DNA of 64,000 bases from Sphingomonas spermidinifaciens (GTDB taxonomy: Bacteria > Pseudomonadota > Alphaproteobacteria > Sphingomonadales > Sphingomonadaceae): assembly GCF_002351485.1 (NCBI RefSeq), contig NZ_NWMW01000002.1, positions 1,054,001-1,118,000 of the forward strand, given 5' to 3'. The notes beneath the pieces were generated by a model. The model was not told the DNA's origin, made no database searches, and worked only from the letters and a program-made list of their open reading frames with translations. Numbering within the stretch: the first letter of the stretch is position 1; each line of letters begins with the position of its first letter. Of this stretch, positions 46,136 through 56,004 are shown piece after piece. A program made the translations under genes and the position numbers.

Positions 46136-47407
46136 ATGCGATGGACCGAGTGGGGCGTGGCTGCCCTGTTGCTGGCGGCCGGCACGCCCGCGATGGGGCA
46201 GGGCTGCAGCTGGCAACCCGTTTGGGCGTCGGCACAGATGGTGCCGGGGGGCGAGAATCGGCTGGCGCCCGGTGCCATGACCGATGGCAGCCTGCGCCAG
46301 ATCGTCCGGGTAAGCGCCGGCGGGCCACGCATTCGCGTTCGTGTCTCCAACGCCTTCGGAACGCAGCCGCTCACGATTCGCGCGGCATCGGTGGCGCGGC
46401 CGATGCGCATCGACGCGGCGGGCGTCGATGCGGCGAGCATCGCTGCGCTGCGCTTCGGCGGGCGGGCGGGGGCGGTGGTGCCCGCGGGGGCCGACTGGTT
46501 GTCCGATCCGGTTGCCCTGCCGGTCAGGGCGTTCGATGATCTTGCGGTGACGCTGCACGTCGCTGGAGAGCCCGGCGAGCAGACCTCGCACCCCGGATCG
46601 CGCGCGACCTCCTGGCTGGCGCGCGGCGACGCGACCCGCGACCCTGAAATGGCGGGGGCGACCCCGACCGAGCACTGGTTCAACCTGTCGGGGGTCGAGG
46701 TCGAGGCCTGCGAACGGCGCGGCGCCGTCGTCGTCCTCGGCGATTCGATCACCGACGGGCGGGGATCGACGACCAACGGCAACAACCGCTGGCCCGACCT
46801 CCTGGCGCGTCGCCTCGCCGCCGATCCGCGGACGAGGGGGATGCCGGTGCTCAATCAGGGGATCGGCGGCAATCGCGTGCTCGCCGACGGGCTAGGGCCG
46901 AGCGCGCTGGCGCGGCTCGACCGCGACGTACTGGCGCTGGCGGGCATCACCGACCTGATCCTGTTCGAGGGCGTCAACGACATAGGCACCCTTTCTCGGG
47001 CCGAACAGCCGAGGCGGAGGGATGCCGACGAGCTGTTCGATCGGCTGACGGCCGCCTATACGCAGATCGTCGCACGCGCGCGGGCGCGCGGCATCCGCGT
47101 CCATGGCGCGACGATCACGCCGTTCGGTGCGAGCGACTATTACCATGCAACCCCGTTGATCGAGGGGCTGCGCCAGCGGGTGAATGCGTGGATCCGCACG
47201 CCCGGCCATTTCGACGGGCTGATCGACATGGACCGCGCCGTTGCGGACCCGACGCGGCCGAAACGTATCGACCCTGCGCTCGACACGGGCGACGGGCTGC
47301 ACCCCAACCCCCTGGGTTTTGATAGGATGGCGGCGGTGGTGCCGCTGGGTGCGCTGGCCGGCGGTAGGGCGCCGGGGCTTACCGGCGAAGCGGCGTCGCT
47401 TCGTTGA
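46136..47407 (+). CDS. Exported SGNH/GDSL hydrolase, putative carbohydrate esterase
   Basis: 423 aa, signal peptide ending near GTPAMGQG (~22). A beta-rich N-terminal part (~25-195) is followed by the SGNH hydrolase: block I VVLGDSITDGRGS (catalytic Ser), block II glycine in NQGIGGNRVL, block III EGVNDIG and block V DGLHPNPLG (catalytic Asp and His). Such two-part proteins occur as extracellular esterases acting on polysaccharide acetyl groups. Control by the adjacent LacI repressor is likely. The 3' end overlaps the convergent oxidoreductase gene by 29 bases. Confidence 0.87.
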   Translation: MRWTEWGVAALLLAAGTPAMGQGCSWQPVWASAQMVPGGENRLAPGAMTDGSLRQIVRVSAGGPRIRVRVSNAFGTQPLTIRAASVARPMRIDAAGVDAASIAALRFGGRAGAVVPAGADWLSDPVALPVRAFDDLAVTLHVAGEPGEQTSHPGSRATSWLARGDATRDPEMAGATPTEHWFNLSGVEVEACERRGAVVVLGDSITDGRGSTTNGNNRWPDLLARRLAADPRTRGMPVLNQGIGGNRVLADGLGPSALARLDRDVLALAGITDLILFEGVNDIGTLSRAEQPRRRDADELFDRLTAAYTQIVARARARGIRVHGATITPFGASDYYHATPLIEGLRQRVNAWIRTPGHFDGLIDMDRAVADPTRPKRIDPALDTGDGLHPNPLGFDRMAAVVPLGALAGGRAPGLTGEAASLR

Positions 47408-48284
47408 GCGCGTTGCGGATCGTCGTCGCGGCGACCCCTGCCTGGCCCATGGCGTTGGAGATCTGGTCGAGCCCCAGTACCACGTCGCCTGCGGCGAACA
47501 GGCCGGGGACCGTGGTGCGCATGTGATCGTCGACGGTTAGGCAGCCTTCGCCCGCGGCGGCAGCGCCCGCCGCGATCGCGAGGTCGGAGCGGATCGTCGA
47601 ACCGAGCGCGGGATAGACGCTGTCGAAGGCGAGGCCACCCTCCGCGGTATCGAGAGTCAGCCGGTCGCTCTCAATTCGATAGCCGTCGCACGGTCCCTCG
47701 ACCCGCGTGATCCCCGCCTCGTCGAGGGCGGCATGGCAGCTTTCATCGAGGTCGTGAGCCCCGGGCGCGATCAGGGTCACGTCACGGGTATAGCCGCGCA
47801 AAAACAGCGCCTCGCGCATCCCGTGCTCCCCGGTACCGATCACGCCGACGCGCTTGTCGGTGACTTCATAGCCGTCGCAGATCGGGCAGTAGCGGAGGAA
47901 GCCCCGCCGGAGCGCTTCGTCGTGGAGCGCATCGTCCATCCCCTTCGGCCGGTGATTGACGACGCCGGTCGCGAGCAGGACCGTGCGCGCCGTCCATTCG
48001 CGATCGTCGCAGACGATGCGGAAGCGGCCGTTCTGCGGCTCGATCGCGGTGACGCGGGCATCCTCGCGCGTCACGCCGAAGTCGGCGGCCTGCTCGCGCA
48101 TCCGGCGGAGCAGATCCCTGCCCGAAATGCCGCCAGGGTAGCCGGCATGGTTGTGGGTGCAGGGGATGAGTGCCGCGCGGCTCGAGCCGCAGTCGAACAT
48201 GCGCACGCGCAAATGGAAGCGCGCGAGGTAGATCGCCGCGGTCAGGCCGGCGGGGCCGGCGCCGACGATGATGCAATCCTCCAT
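47379..48284 (-). CDS. FAD/NAD(P)-dependent oxidoreductase, thioredoxin-reductase-like
   Basis: 301 aa from ATG 48284 behind GGGAGGAAAGG. FAD-binding [19 protein letters not shown] (~5-23), the redox pair CPIC in [11 protein letters not shown] (TrxB has CATC), a second nucleotide motif [11 protein letters not shown], and the C-terminal FAD motif [11 protein letters not shown]. The layout is that of low-molecular-weight thioredoxin reductase, but the [12 protein letters not shown] and CPICDGYE variants point to a related branch rather than TrxB itself. Partner protein unknown. Divergent from trmD with only 34 bases between starts. Confidence 0.85.
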   Translation of the reverse strand: MEDCIIVGAGPAGLTAAIYLARFHLRVRMFDCGSSRAALIPCTHNHAGYPGGISGRDLLRRMREQAADFGVTREDARVTAIEPQNGRFRIVCDDREWTARTVLLATGVVNHRPKGMDDALHDEALRRGFLRYCPICDGYEVTDKRVGVIGTGEHGMREALFLRGYTRDVTLIAPGAHDLDESCHAALDEAGITRVEGPCDGYRIESDRLTLDTAEGGLAFDSVYPALGSTIRSDLAIAAGAAAAGEGCLTVDDHMRTTVPGLFAAGDVVLGLDQISNAMGQAGVAATTIRNALNEATPLRR

Positions 48285-48318
48285 TGCCTTTCCTCCCTCG
48301 CGCGGGCCAAGGGACCGC

Positions 48319-49056
48319 ATGGTCTTCGCCGCCACCGCCTTAACGCTCTATCCCGAGATGTTTCCCGGCCCGCTCGGTTTTTCGCTGGCGGGGCGCGGGC
48401 TCAGGGAAGGGCGCTGGACGCTGGAGACGGTTCAGATCCGCGACTTCGCAACCGACAAGCACCGCAGTGTCGACGATACGCCCGCTGGCGGGGGCGCGGG
48501 GATGGTGCTGCGTGCCGACGTGCTCGCGGCGGCGTGCGACAGCGTAGGCTACGATCGGCCGATGCTGGCGATGAGCCCGCGTGGGCGGCCGCTGACGCAG
48601 GCGCGCGTTCGCGAACTGGCGGCGGGGCCCGGCGTCTCGATCCTGTGCGGCCGGTTCGAGGGATTTGACGAGCGATTGTTCGAGGGGCGGCCGATCGAGG
48701 CGGTGTCCATCGGCGACTATGTGCTGTCGGGCGGCGAGATGGCCGCGCTCGTCCTTCTCGATGCTTGCGTTCGGCTGCTTCCCGGCGTAATGGGCGCCGC
48801 TTCGAGCGGTGACGAGGAAAGCTTCGAAAGCGGCCTCCTCGAATACCCTCAATTCACCCGACCCGTCGAATGGGAAGGGCGCACGATCCCCGAAGTGCTG
48901 CGATCGGGGGATCATGCGCGGATCGCGGCCTGGCGACGCCAGATGGCCGAGACCGATACACGGCTAAGGAGGCCGGACCTTTGGGAGCGCCACACCGGCG
49001 TTCGGGTCAGCCTCCCTCTGGCGCGCGGCGACGAAGATTGGGACGAACAGACATGA
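48319..49056 (+). CDS. trmD: tRNA (guanine(37)-N1)-methyltransferase
   Basis: 245 aa SPOUT methyltransferase that makes m1G37 in tRNAs reading CNN codons and so prevents +1 frameshifting. [33 protein letters not shown], the knot region [12 protein letters not shown] and [17 protein letters not shown] are diagnostic. rplS follows with an ATGA overlap, the usual order, but rpsP and rimM, which normally precede trmD, are replaced here by a divergent oxidoreductase gene. Confidence 0.96.
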   Translation: MVFAATALTLYPEMFPGPLGFSLAGRGLREGRWTLETVQIRDFATDKHRSVDDTPAGGGAGMVLRADVLAAACDSVGYDRPMLAMSPRGRPLTQARVRELAAGPGVSILCGRFEGFDERLFEGRPIEAVSIGDYVLSGGEMAALVLLDACVRLLPGVMGAASSGDEESFESGLLEYPQFTRPVEWEGRTIPEVLRSGDHARIAAWRRQMAETDTRLRRPDLWERHTGVRVSLPLARGDEDWDEQT

Positions 49057-49442
49057 ACCTGATCCAGCAGATCGAGGCGGAGCAGATCGCCAAGTTCCTG
49101 GCCGACAAGAAGATTCCCGAGTTCCGCCCCGGCGACACCGTCAAGGTCGGCGTCAAGGTGATCGAGGGCGAGCGCCGCCGCGTGCAGAATTACGAGGGTG
49201 TGTGCATCGCGCGCTCGAACAAGGGCATGGGCTCGAACTTCACCGTCCGCAAGATTTCGTTCGGCGAGGGCGTCGAGCGCGTCTTCCCGCTCTATTCGCC
49301 GAACATCGATTCGATCGAGGTCGTGCGCCGCGGTGTCGTGCGCCGTGCGAAGCTCTATTATCTGCGTGGCCGTACCGGCAAGTCGGCGCGCATCGCCGAG
49401 CGCCGCGACGTTCGCCAGACCGAGGTTGCCGCCGCCGAGTAA
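49053..49442 (+). CDS. rplS: 50S ribosomal protein L19
   Basis: 129 aa. It lies at the 30S-50S interface. [63 protein letters not shown] and the basic C-terminal [21 protein letters not shown] are typical. The ATG overlaps the trmD stop (ATGA, 49053-49056), and a strong terminator follows 22 bases after the stop. Confidence 0.97.
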   Translation: MNLIQQIEAEQIAKFLADKKIPEFRPGDTVKVGVKVIEGERRRVQNYEGVCIARSNKGMGSNFTVRKISFGEGVERVFPLYSPNIDSIEVVRRGVVRRAKLYYLRGRTGKSARIAERRDVRQTEVAAAE

Positions 49443-49463
49443 GGCAGCGCAATCCGCAAATCG

Positions 49464-49499
49464 AAAGGGCGCGGCAGGGGCCACCTGCCGCGCCCTTTT
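49464..49499 (+). terminator. Intrinsic terminator after rplS
   Basis: AAAGGGCGCGGCAGG, loop GGCCA, CCTGCCGCGCCCTTT: a 15-bp perfect stem and TTTT. Confidence 0.9.
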
Positions 49500-49601
49500 C
49501 GTTGGGCGGAAGAGAAACGGGCCGGATCGTGTGGGGTTGCGATCGCGGCCCGAGGGTTGCGCCGCCGCCGTGCATGGGCGAAGCGGCGGCGCGGGAGTCG
49601 A

Positions 49602-50633
49602 TCAGTTGGCGGCGCTTGTCCGGATCGTGCCGTTGAGGCCCGAGGGGAAGAACCCGCCCTGCGACACCGCCTGGCTGCTGAGATACGCGATGTTGAGCAC
49701 CTGCCCCGCGCTCCGGCTATAGGCGATGCCGCTGCTGTCGGTTGGCACGATGTTCGACGTCAGCGTCGCGCCGCTGCCCGTCGGCCGCACGCCCTGATCG
49801 CGATCGTCCGATCCGTCGAGGCTGTCGCGCGCGTTCGAGATCGCCTCGGTCGCTTCGATCAGCGAGGGCGTCGCGATGCCCTTGCGATACAGGACGGTTC
49901 GGACGAGCCCAGCATGATAGGCCTCGGCTGCGTGGATGCCGGCCGCCGCCTCGATAAACGCCTTGGTATTGAGGAACTGGATCGCACCCTTGTAGGCGGT
50001 GACCCCCACATCCTCGAAGATGAATGCGGCGAGCAGGAAGTTCTCGTCGGTGGCATAAGGATCGAAGGTCTCGCCCGCGCCGATCAGACCGGCGGCGCGC
50101 GCCGCGCTGGAGAAGGCACCCGTCGCGGTCGAGCCGATGTCGATCGAGGGCATCGCCACGCGCGCCGTGCCGAGCGCATTGCGCAGGAACAGGACATGCG
50201 CGCGCTCGTCGGCAGCGATCTCTCGCGCGTAGGCGGCGACGAGTGGGTCGGTGAAGTTGACCTGTCGCCCGCCGGTCACGGTGCCGGGCGTGCCCGATCC
50301 GGAGGTCTGGTCAGTGGTAAGGCCGGTACCCGTCGCCGCGAACAGGTAGAATTGCGCCTCGAGATATTCGAGCTGAAGCGCAAAGTTGAGAACGTCGGCC
50401 TCGCTCGGCGCCGCACTGGTGGGCGAGGGCGTCGGGGTCGGGGTCGGAGTGGGCGATGGAGTCGGTCCGGGGCGGACGACGATGTCGTCGTCGTTGCTGT
50501 CGCACGCCGCGAGCAGGCCGGCGCCCGCTACGGCCACGGTTGCGGTGCTCGCCATCTTGAGCATCGCACGGCGGCTCTCGCGGCGGGCATCGCCGGCGGC
50601 GAGAATGTCGAGGATCAGGTCCTGGTTTCGCAT
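49602..50633 (-). CDS. Exported ferritin-like domain lipoprotein (copy 1)
   Basis: 343 aa from ATG 50633 behind [19 protein letters not shown] followed by a hydrophobic core and LLAAC gives a Tat-like lipoprotein signal (Cys ~44). [10 protein letters not shown] linker follows, then a four-helix ferritin-like domain: [56 protein letters not shown] and [15 protein letters not shown], with Glu/His placed as in di-iron or ferritin_2 proteins. Related to the plant desiccation-related PCC13-62 group. Probably a periplasmic stress protein; metal binding unproven. Tandem paralogue of the next gene, which lies 16 bases upstream. Confidence 0.85.
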   Translation of the reverse strand: MRNQDLILDILAAGDARRESRRAMLKMASTATVAVAGAGLLAACDSNDDDIVVRPGPTPSPTPTPTPTPSPTSAAPSEADVLNFALQLEYLEAQFYLFAATGTGLTTDQTSGSGTPGTVTGGRQVNFTDPLVAAYAREIAADERAHVLFLRNALGTARVAMPSIDIGSTATGAFSSAARAAGLIGAGETFDPYATDENFLLAAFIFEDVGVTAYKGAIQFLNTKAFIEAAAGIHAAEAYHAGLVRTVLYRKGIATPSLIEATEAISNARDSLDGSDDRDQGVRPTGSGATLTSNIVPTDSSGIAYSRSAGQVLNIAYLSSQAVSQGGFFPSGLNGTIRTSAAN

Positions 50634-50649
50634 GTCTGCCTCCCCTGGC

Positions 50650-51612
50650 TCAGTTTGCCGCGCTGGTGCGGATGGTGCCGTTGACGCCCGCGGGGAAGAA
50701 CCCGCCGCGGTCGGTCGACATGCGGTTGAGATAGGCAATGTTGAGCGTCTGCCCCGCCGATCGGCTGAAGGCGATGCCGTCGGGATCGAGCGGCACGATG
50801 TTCGACACCGTCGAGGCGCCGGTGCCCGATGGACGCACGCCCTGGTCGAGGTCGCTCGATCCGTCAAGGCTGTCGCGCGCGTCCGAGATCGCCTCGGTCG
50901 CATTGATCAACGCGGGGGTGGCGATGCCCTTGGCGTAGAGCGTCGTCCTTACAATCGCAGCGTGATAGGCTTCGACCGCGAGAATGCCCGCCGCTGCCTC
51001 GAGGAAGGTCTTCGACGTGATGAGCGGCGCGGCACCCTTATAGGCGGTGACGCCCACATCCTCGAAGATGAAGGCCGCGAGGAGGAAATTCTCGTCATTG
51101 GCATAGGGGTCGAAAGTCTCGCCCGCGCCGATTAGCCCGGCGGCACGCGCCGCCGCGGAGAAGGCGCTGTTGGGACCGACGCCGATGTCGATCGCCGGTT
51201 GCGCGACGGCGCTGGTGCCGAGCGCGGTGCGCAGGAATTCGACATGGGCGCGCTCGTCGGCGGCAATTTCCCGCGCATATGCGGCGACGGCGGTGTCGGT
51301 GAAATTGACCTGGCGACCGCCGGAGACGGCGCCCGGCGTGCCCGAACCGCCGGTCAACGTGGTCGGCAGGCCGGCCCCGGTCGCGGCATAGAGGTAGAAT
51401 TGCGCCTCGAGATATTCGAGGTTGAGCGCAAAATTGAGGATGTCGGCGTCGGTCGGCGCGCTCTGCGCAGCGACGGGTGAGGTTCGCGTCGCGACCACGG
51501 CACCGCCCGCAACCACGGCGGCTGCGCCCATTGCCCGGAAGAAGTCACGTCGTCCATCGCGTCGGCGCGCGCGCGCATCGAGCGCCTCGATCAGATCGGG
51601 TGCTGTGTCCAT
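50650..51612 (-). CDS. Exported ferritin-like domain protein (copy 2)
   Basis: 320 aa from ATG 51612 behind GGGAGG. Its Tat-like signal is [24 protein letters not shown] and it lacks the lipobox and proline linker of copy 1, so it should be soluble in the periplasm. The ferritin-like domain is nearly parallel to copy 1 ([70 protein letters not shown]) and both end in [16 protein letters not shown]. First gene of the pair; divergent from a Crp/Fnr-type regulator gene. Confidence 0.86.
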   Translation of the reverse strand: MDTAPDLIEALDARARRRDGRRDFFRAMGAAAVVAGGAVVATRTSPVAAQSAPTDADILNFALNLEYLEAQFYLYAATGAGLPTTLTGGSGTPGAVSGGRQVNFTDTAVAAYAREIAADERAHVEFLRTALGTSAVAQPAIDIGVGPNSAFSAAARAAGLIGAGETFDPYANDENFLLAAFIFEDVGVTAYKGAAPLITSKTFLEAAAGILAVEAYHAAIVRTTLYAKGIATPALINATEAISDARDSLDGSSDLDQGVRPSGTGASTVSNIVPLDPDGIAFSRSAGQTLNIAYLNRMSTDRGGFFPAGVNGTIRTSAAN

Positions 51613-51787
51613 GTCATCCTCCCTTTGGTGAAGTTGCCTGGAGCTACGCGCGGGCATGAGGAAAGTGACGCGAACGGCGTACAAGCGTCCGGAAGCGCGC
51701 ATTTTTATGGGTTCATCCGCACGATCGCGCATCCGATTGCCGGATCGCTGCGAAACTTGTTTGGGTTAGCTTATCGATCGTGGGTCT

Positions 51788-52531
51788 ATGTATCGCAGCA
51801 ACGAGCGTCCGGATCGCAGCGAAAGCGCTGCTTACGCCAACCAGTTCCTCGCCGCCCTGTCGCGGGACGATGCGCGGGCTGTCGCCGCCGCGACGGTGCG
51901 CGTCGCGCTGGGCGCCGCGGAACCGGTGATGGCCGATGCCCATGGCCCTTCCCTCTGGCTGCCCGAAACCGCGGTCCTGTCGTTCGGCGAACGGATCGCC
52001 GGTCGCCTCGTCGAATGCGGGATGGTCGGGCGCGAAGGCGTGCTTGGCTGGGAGCCGGCGACGGGCATGGCCCCGACGACGGCGATCGGCGTCCTCGTGC
52101 GCGGCAGCGCGCTGGTCGTCCCAAGCGACCGGGTCGCCGCGCTGTGCGCCGAACGCCCGGCGCTCGCCGCTGCGCTGCTCCGTTGGCGCGAGACGGTGAT
52201 CGCACAGATGCGCTCGACGATCGCCGCCCGTCTGCAGGCCCGGCCCGAGGCGCGGCTGGCGCGCTGGCTGTGCATGCTCCACGACCGCGTGGAGGGCGAC
52301 ACGCTCGACATCACCCATCTGCGCCTCGCCGCGTTCCTCGCCTCGCGCCGGGCGGGCGTGACCGACAGCCTGCACGTGCTCGAGGGCGAGCGGGTGGTGC
52401 GCTGCACCCGCGGCAAGATCGTCGTTCGCGACCGGGCCGCGCTGCAGCACGTCGCGGGCGAATGCTATGGCGCGGCCGAGACGGTGTATCGCGCGCTGGT
52501 GGGGCCGCTCGGGAAGCTGGCCGGCAGCTAG
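51788..52531 (+). CDS. Crp/Fnr-family transcriptional regulator (divergent type)
   Basis: 247 aa. N-terminal cyclic-nucleotide-type beta-roll (~20-140) with VLSFGERIAGRLVECGMVGREGVLGW in the usual place. The C-terminal winged helix is weakly conserved (LDITHLRLAAFLASRRAGVTDSLHVLEGERVVRCTRGKIVVRD). No iron-sulfur cysteines of FNR type. This matches the many small Crp-like regulators of sphingomonads that lack a known ligand. It faces away from the ferritin-like pair and overlaps the anti-sigma gene tail to tail by 4 bases. Confidence 0.8.
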   Translation: MYRSNERPDRSESAAYANQFLAALSRDDARAVAAATVRVALGAAEPVMADAHGPSLWLPETAVLSFGERIAGRLVECGMVGREGVLGWEPATGMAPTTAIGVLVRGSALVVPSDRVAALCAERPALAAALLRWRETVIAQMRSTIAARLQARPEARLARWLCMLHDRVEGDTLDITHLRLAAFLASRRAGVTDSLHVLEGERVVRCTRGKIVVRDRAALQHVAGECYGAAETVYRALVGPLGKLAGS

Positions 52532-53241
52532 ATTCGCGTCAGGCGTGCGGTGCCGAGGATCGTGCCGCTCGGGGCCGCATGCGGGGCGCCCTCTGCCGGT
52601 TCGAGCGTCAGCGCGAGTGTGGCGCCGTCGCGCAGCAGCGCGCGCGTCGTCGGCGCGAGCGCGAGGCGGCTGGCGCCGCTCCGCGCAAACTGGCCGAGCG
52701 AGACTGGGGCGCCGTCGGCGGGGATCACCCACAATTCGGGCTCGCCCGGTCCTTCAGGGATCGCCGTCGCGCGCACGTCGAGCGCGTCGCCCTGATCGTA
52801 GCGCGCGGCCAGCATCGACGCGCCCTCGGCATCGGGCAACTGCGCGATCAGCGCCGCGGGGGCTGGGGCCGGCTGCTGCTGCGCCGGCGGTGCGGGCGGG
52901 GCAGGGGGCGTCGCGGGACGGGTGACGAGCACCAGCGCCAGCGCGGCGGCGATGCCGCCGAAGGACAGCGCCGCGGCGCGCCAGCCGCCGATCGCCGGCC
53001 GGGAGTCGTTCGCTGCGGATCGCGGCAGCGCGGCCTCTATCCGCGACCACAGGTCCGGCGACGGCGCAACCGGCAGGACTTCTTCGTGAAACGGCGCAAG
53101 GCGTGCTTCCCACGCCTCGACCGCGGCGGCGAAGGCAGGGTCGCTCGCGCGGCGCGCCTCGGCCGCGGCGCGGTCCTCGCCCTCGAGTACGCCGAGCGCC
53201 GTTTCTGCGGCGAGCACATCGTCTTCGTCGCCCATGGTCAT
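52528..53241 (-). CDS. Anti-sigma factor (RskA-like)
   Basis: 237 aa inner-membrane protein that should hold the adjacent ECF sigma factor inactive. Cytoplasmic N-terminal domain (DVLAAETALGVLEGEDRAAAEARRASDPAFAAAVEAWEARLAPF, ~8-52), one membrane helix (AALSFGGIAAALALVLV, ~90-106), a Pro/Gln-rich linker and a periplasmic RskA-type domain (LWVIPADGAPVSLGQF). ATG 53241 overlaps the sigma-factor stop (ATGA), so both are made together. Confidence 0.9.
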   Translation of the reverse strand: MTMGDEDDVLAAETALGVLEGEDRAAAEARRASDPAFAAAVEAWEARLAPFHEEVLPVAPSPDLWSRIEAALPRSAANDSRPAIGGWRAAALSFGGIAAALALVLVTRPATPPAPPAPPAQQQPAPAPAALIAQLPDAEGASMLAARYDQGDALDVRATAIPEGPGEPELWVIPADGAPVSLGQFARSGASRLALAPTTRALLRDGATLALTLEPAEGAPHAAPSGTILGTARLTRI

Positions 53242-53780
53242 TCGCCGTCGAGACAGTAGCGGAGCCGTTCGAGCCCGCGTCGTATCCAGCTCTTCATTGT
53301 GCCGAGCGGGACAGCCGCGTGATGGGCCAGCTCAGAATAGCTGTACCCCTCGAAAAAGGCCGACCGGATGAACTGGCGCTGATGCTCGTCGAGTAGGTCC
53401 ATGCAGCGGACGAGGCCGATGCGGACGTCGGGATCGGTGGCGTCGGCGGCGTCAGGGGCACCCTCCACCGCTTCGGGCTCGTCGCGACGACGATCGCGGC
53501 GGCGAAGGCTGTCGATCGCGCTGTTGCGCGCGATCGTCGCCATCCAGGTGATCGGGCTGGCGCGGCCGGGCTCGAAGCTGCCCGCGCGGTCCCAGATCTT
53601 GAGGTACACTTCCTGGAGGACCTCCTCGGCCGCTTCTCGATCGTGCAACATCCTCACCACGATCCCGAACAGCTTGTGCGACGTACTCTGATAGATACGC
53701 GCGAACGCGGCGCGGTCGCCCGTCGCGGCGAGTGCGATGTCGCTGTTGAGGCGCGCGCGCGCCAGATCCGCGGTCTCCAT
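53238..53780 (-). CDS. ECF RNA polymerase sigma factor (RpoE-like/SigK-type)
   Basis: 180 aa. Region 2 (FARIYQSTSHKLFGIVVRMLHDREAAEEVLQEVYLKIWDRAGSF...ITWMATIARNSAIDSLRRR) and region 4 (DEHQRQFIRSAFFEGYSYSELAHHAAVPLGTMKSWIRRGLERLRYCL) with the short linker of ECF factors. With the RskA-like partner it forms a classical membrane-controlled stress switch. The ferritin-like pair and the Crp-like gene are close by, but control of them is a guess. Confidence 0.93.
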   Translation of the reverse strand: METADLARARLNSDIALAATGDRAAFARIYQSTSHKLFGIVVRMLHDREAAEEVLQEVYLKIWDRAGSFEPGRASPITWMATIARNSAIDSLRRRDRRRDEPEAVEGAPDAADATDPDVRIGLVRCMDLLDEHQRQFIRSAFFEGYSYSELAHHAAVPLGTMKSWIRRGLERLRYCLDGE

Positions 53781-53859
53781 GCCCTCTCCCGTTTCGGCGC
53801 ACGCCTTGTAGCCGGGCCGGGGGGCGACCGGGAAGAGATAGTTTCGGACACGCCGGAAC

Positions 53860-55773
53860 CTAGTGATTCCGCCGCAGCATCGCGGCGATCCCGGCCACCG
53901 AATAGGGCTTTCGCACCAGCTCGAACCCGTGGCTGCCCTCGTTCGCCAGCACCTCGCTATAGCCGCTGGTCAGGACCACCCGCAGCGCTGGCCAGCGTTC
54001 GCGCAGTGCGCGCGCGACGTCGATGCCGCTGATGCCCGGCATGATGACGTCGGTGAAGACGAGGTCGAAGCCACCGTTCGCCGCGGCGGCCGCCGCCAGC
54101 CCCGCCTCGCCGCCGGTCGCCAGCGTCACGTTCTGACCCAGCTCCTCGAACAGGCTGCGGGCGAAGCCGCCGACCGTCTCGTTATCCTCGATGAGCAATA
54201 CCCGTCGGCGCGGCAGCGGCGCATTTTCATCGACAGAGGCCGTCTTCGCGGCATGCCGCTCGCCATCGGCGACGCGCGGCAGATAGAGGGTGAAGCGCGC
54301 GCCCCGGCTCGGTGTGCTTGCCACCGCGATTTCGCCGCCCGACTGCTTGGCGAAGCCATAGACCTGGCTGAGGCCGAGGCCGGTCCCCTTGTTGACGGGC
54401 TTGGTCGTGAAGAATGGCTCGAACAGGCGGTCGAGCAGCTCCGGATCGATGCCTGTGCCGCTGTCGGCGACCTCGACCGCGACGAACGGTCCGGCCAGGG
54501 CCAGCGCTGACACGGCATCGAAATTGCGCGCGGCGATCGTCAGCGTACCGCCGCCGGGCATTGCGTCGCGCGCATTGACGACGAGGTTGAGGATCGCGGT
54601 CTCGAATTGGCTGGGGTCGGCTTCGACCCAGCCTAGATCGGCAGGAATCGACAGATCGAGTTCGATCGCCGCGCCCGTCGTCGAGGCGATAAGGTCGATC
54701 ATCCCGCATACCCGGTCGGCGACCGCGAAGCGTTCGGGCTGCAGAGGCTGGCGCCGGGCGAAGGCAAGGAGCTGGCCGGTCAGCGTCGCCGCCCGTTCGG
54801 CGGTGTCGGCGATCGCCTCGATATAGCGGGCGCGCTTCTCCTCGGACAGGCCGGGGCGTCGCAACAGGTCGGCCGAGGAACGGATGACGGTGAGCAGGTT
54901 GTTGAAGTCGTGGGCGACGCCGCCCGTCAGCCGCCCGACAGCCTCCAGCTTCTGGCCCTGCGCCAGCGCTTCGCGATTCGCCTCGAGCTCGACCTCTGCG
55001 CGCTTGCGCTCGGTGATGTCGCGCGTGACCTTGGCAAAGCCGGTCAGCTCGCCAGCCTCGTCGCGGATCGCCTCGATCACGACATGCGCCCAGAAGGTCT
55101 CGCCGTCCTTGCGAACCCGCAGCGCCTCCTTCTCGAACCGTCCCTCAGCCCGCGTTGCCGCCAGCGCGCGTTCGGGCTCGCCCGCCGCGCGGTCGGCCTC
55201 GGTATAGAAACGCGAGAAATGCTCGCCCACGATCTCGTCCGCGGTGTAGCCCTTGATCGCCTCCGCCCCCGCATTCCAGTTGGTCACGCGGCCATCGGGG
55301 TCGAGCATGTAGATGGCGTAGTCGCGCACGCCCTGCACCAGCATCCGGAACCGTTGCTCGCTCTCGCGCAGCTTGAGTTCGGCCTCATGCCGCTCGGTCA
55401 CGTCCCGAGTGATCTTGGCGAAGCCGACCAGTTCGCCTCCGGCGCCGCGCACCGCATCGATGACGACATGCGTCCAGAAGCGGCTGCCGTCCTTACGCAC
55501 GCGCCAGCCCTCGGCCTCGAACCGCCCCTCGCGCGCGGCGGTGTCGAGCGCGCGGGCGGGCAGGCCGGCGGCGCGGTCCTCCTCGGTATAGAAGCGCGAG
55601 AAGTGCTGGCCGACGATCTCGGCCGCCGAATAGCCCTTGAAGCGTTCGGCACCGGGGTTCCAGCTCGCGACGATCCCATCGGGCTCGAGCAGGTAAATCG
55701 CATAGTCGCGTACCGCGTTCAGCAGCAGCCGCAGGCGGGTCTCCTCGCTCAGCTCGCTCAACCGACCAGCCAT
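53860..55773 (-). CDS. PAS-PAS hybrid sensor histidine kinase with C-terminal receiver
   Basis: 637 aa from ATG 55773. Two PAS domains (~15-130 and ~142-255) that are close copies of each other (RDYAIY-L-PDG...GYxAxEIVGxHFSRFYTExDRAAG), then HisKA with His288 in GGVAHDFNNLL, an HATPase domain (NLVVNARDAMPGGG, DSGTGIDPELLDRLFEPFFTTK, GTGLGLSQVYGFAKQSGG) and a receiver with Asp575 in VFTDVIMPGISG and the lysine in LVRKPYS. No membrane segment, so cytoplasmic. The sensed signal is unknown; no heme or flavin (LOV cysteine) motif is visible. The open frame continues to 58047 but only as antisense of the halogenase gene. Confidence 0.92.
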   Translation of the reverse strand: MAGRLSELSEETRLRLLLNAVRDYAIYLLEPDGIVASWNPGAERFKGYSAAEIVGQHFSRFYTEEDRAAGLPARALDTAAREGRFEAEGWRVRKDGSRFWTHVVIDAVRGAGGELVGFAKITRDVTERHEAELKLRESEQRFRMLVQGVRDYAIYMLDPDGRVTNWNAGAEAIKGYTADEIVGEHFSRFYTEADRAAGEPERALAATRAEGRFEKEALRVRKDGETFWAHVVIEAIRDEAGELTGFAKVTRDITERKRAEVELEANREALAQGQKLEAVGRLTGGVAHDFNNLLTVIRSSADLLRRPGLSEEKRARYIEAIADTAERAATLTGQLLAFARRQPLQPERFAVADRVCGMIDLIASTTGAAIELDLSIPADLGWVEADPSQFETAILNLVVNARDAMPGGGTLTIAARNFDAVSALALAGPFVAVEVADSGTGIDPELLDRLFEPFFTTKPVNKGTGLGLSQVYGFAKQSGGEIAVASTPSRGARFTLYLPRVADGERHAAKTASVDENAPLPRRRVLLIEDNETVGGFARSLFEELGQNVTLATGGEAGLAAAAAANGGFDLVFTDVIMPGISGIDVARALRERWPALRVVLTSGYSEVLANEGSHGFELVRKPYSVAGIAAMLRRNH

Positions 55774-55911
55774 GTACGCGGACGATCCCTCCCGATGCGT
55801 GACGACGCGCACCTTCGCACGGCCGCATAAGCGGGGCGATGACCCATGTAAACGAAGGTAGCGGAGGCGCGGGGTGACTTGATGCAAGTCTCTCAACTTA
55901 TGTGAGTTTTC

Positions 55912-55936
55912 GGAACGCCGGGGCCGCGATCCGGTT
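55912..55936 (+). promoter_or_regulatory. Sigma-EcfG-type general stress promoter
   Basis: GGAAC (55912-55916), 17 bases, GTT (55934-55936): an exact match to the GGAAC-N16/17-GTT consensus of the alphaproteobacterial EcfG sigma factor, 68 bases before the DUF892 gene start. Confidence 0.7.
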
Positions 55937-56004
55937 GATGGCGGGTCCGGGCGATGCGGCCACCGCCGTGCCCGGCCCACCCGTTTCAACGAAGGGAGAC
56001 GCCC

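Noticed and set aside
53850..53875. GGAACCTAGTGATTCC near the ECF sigma/hybrid kinase gap, considered as an EcfG promoter
   Set aside because: No GTT lies 16-17 bases downstream on either strand of the GGAAC.
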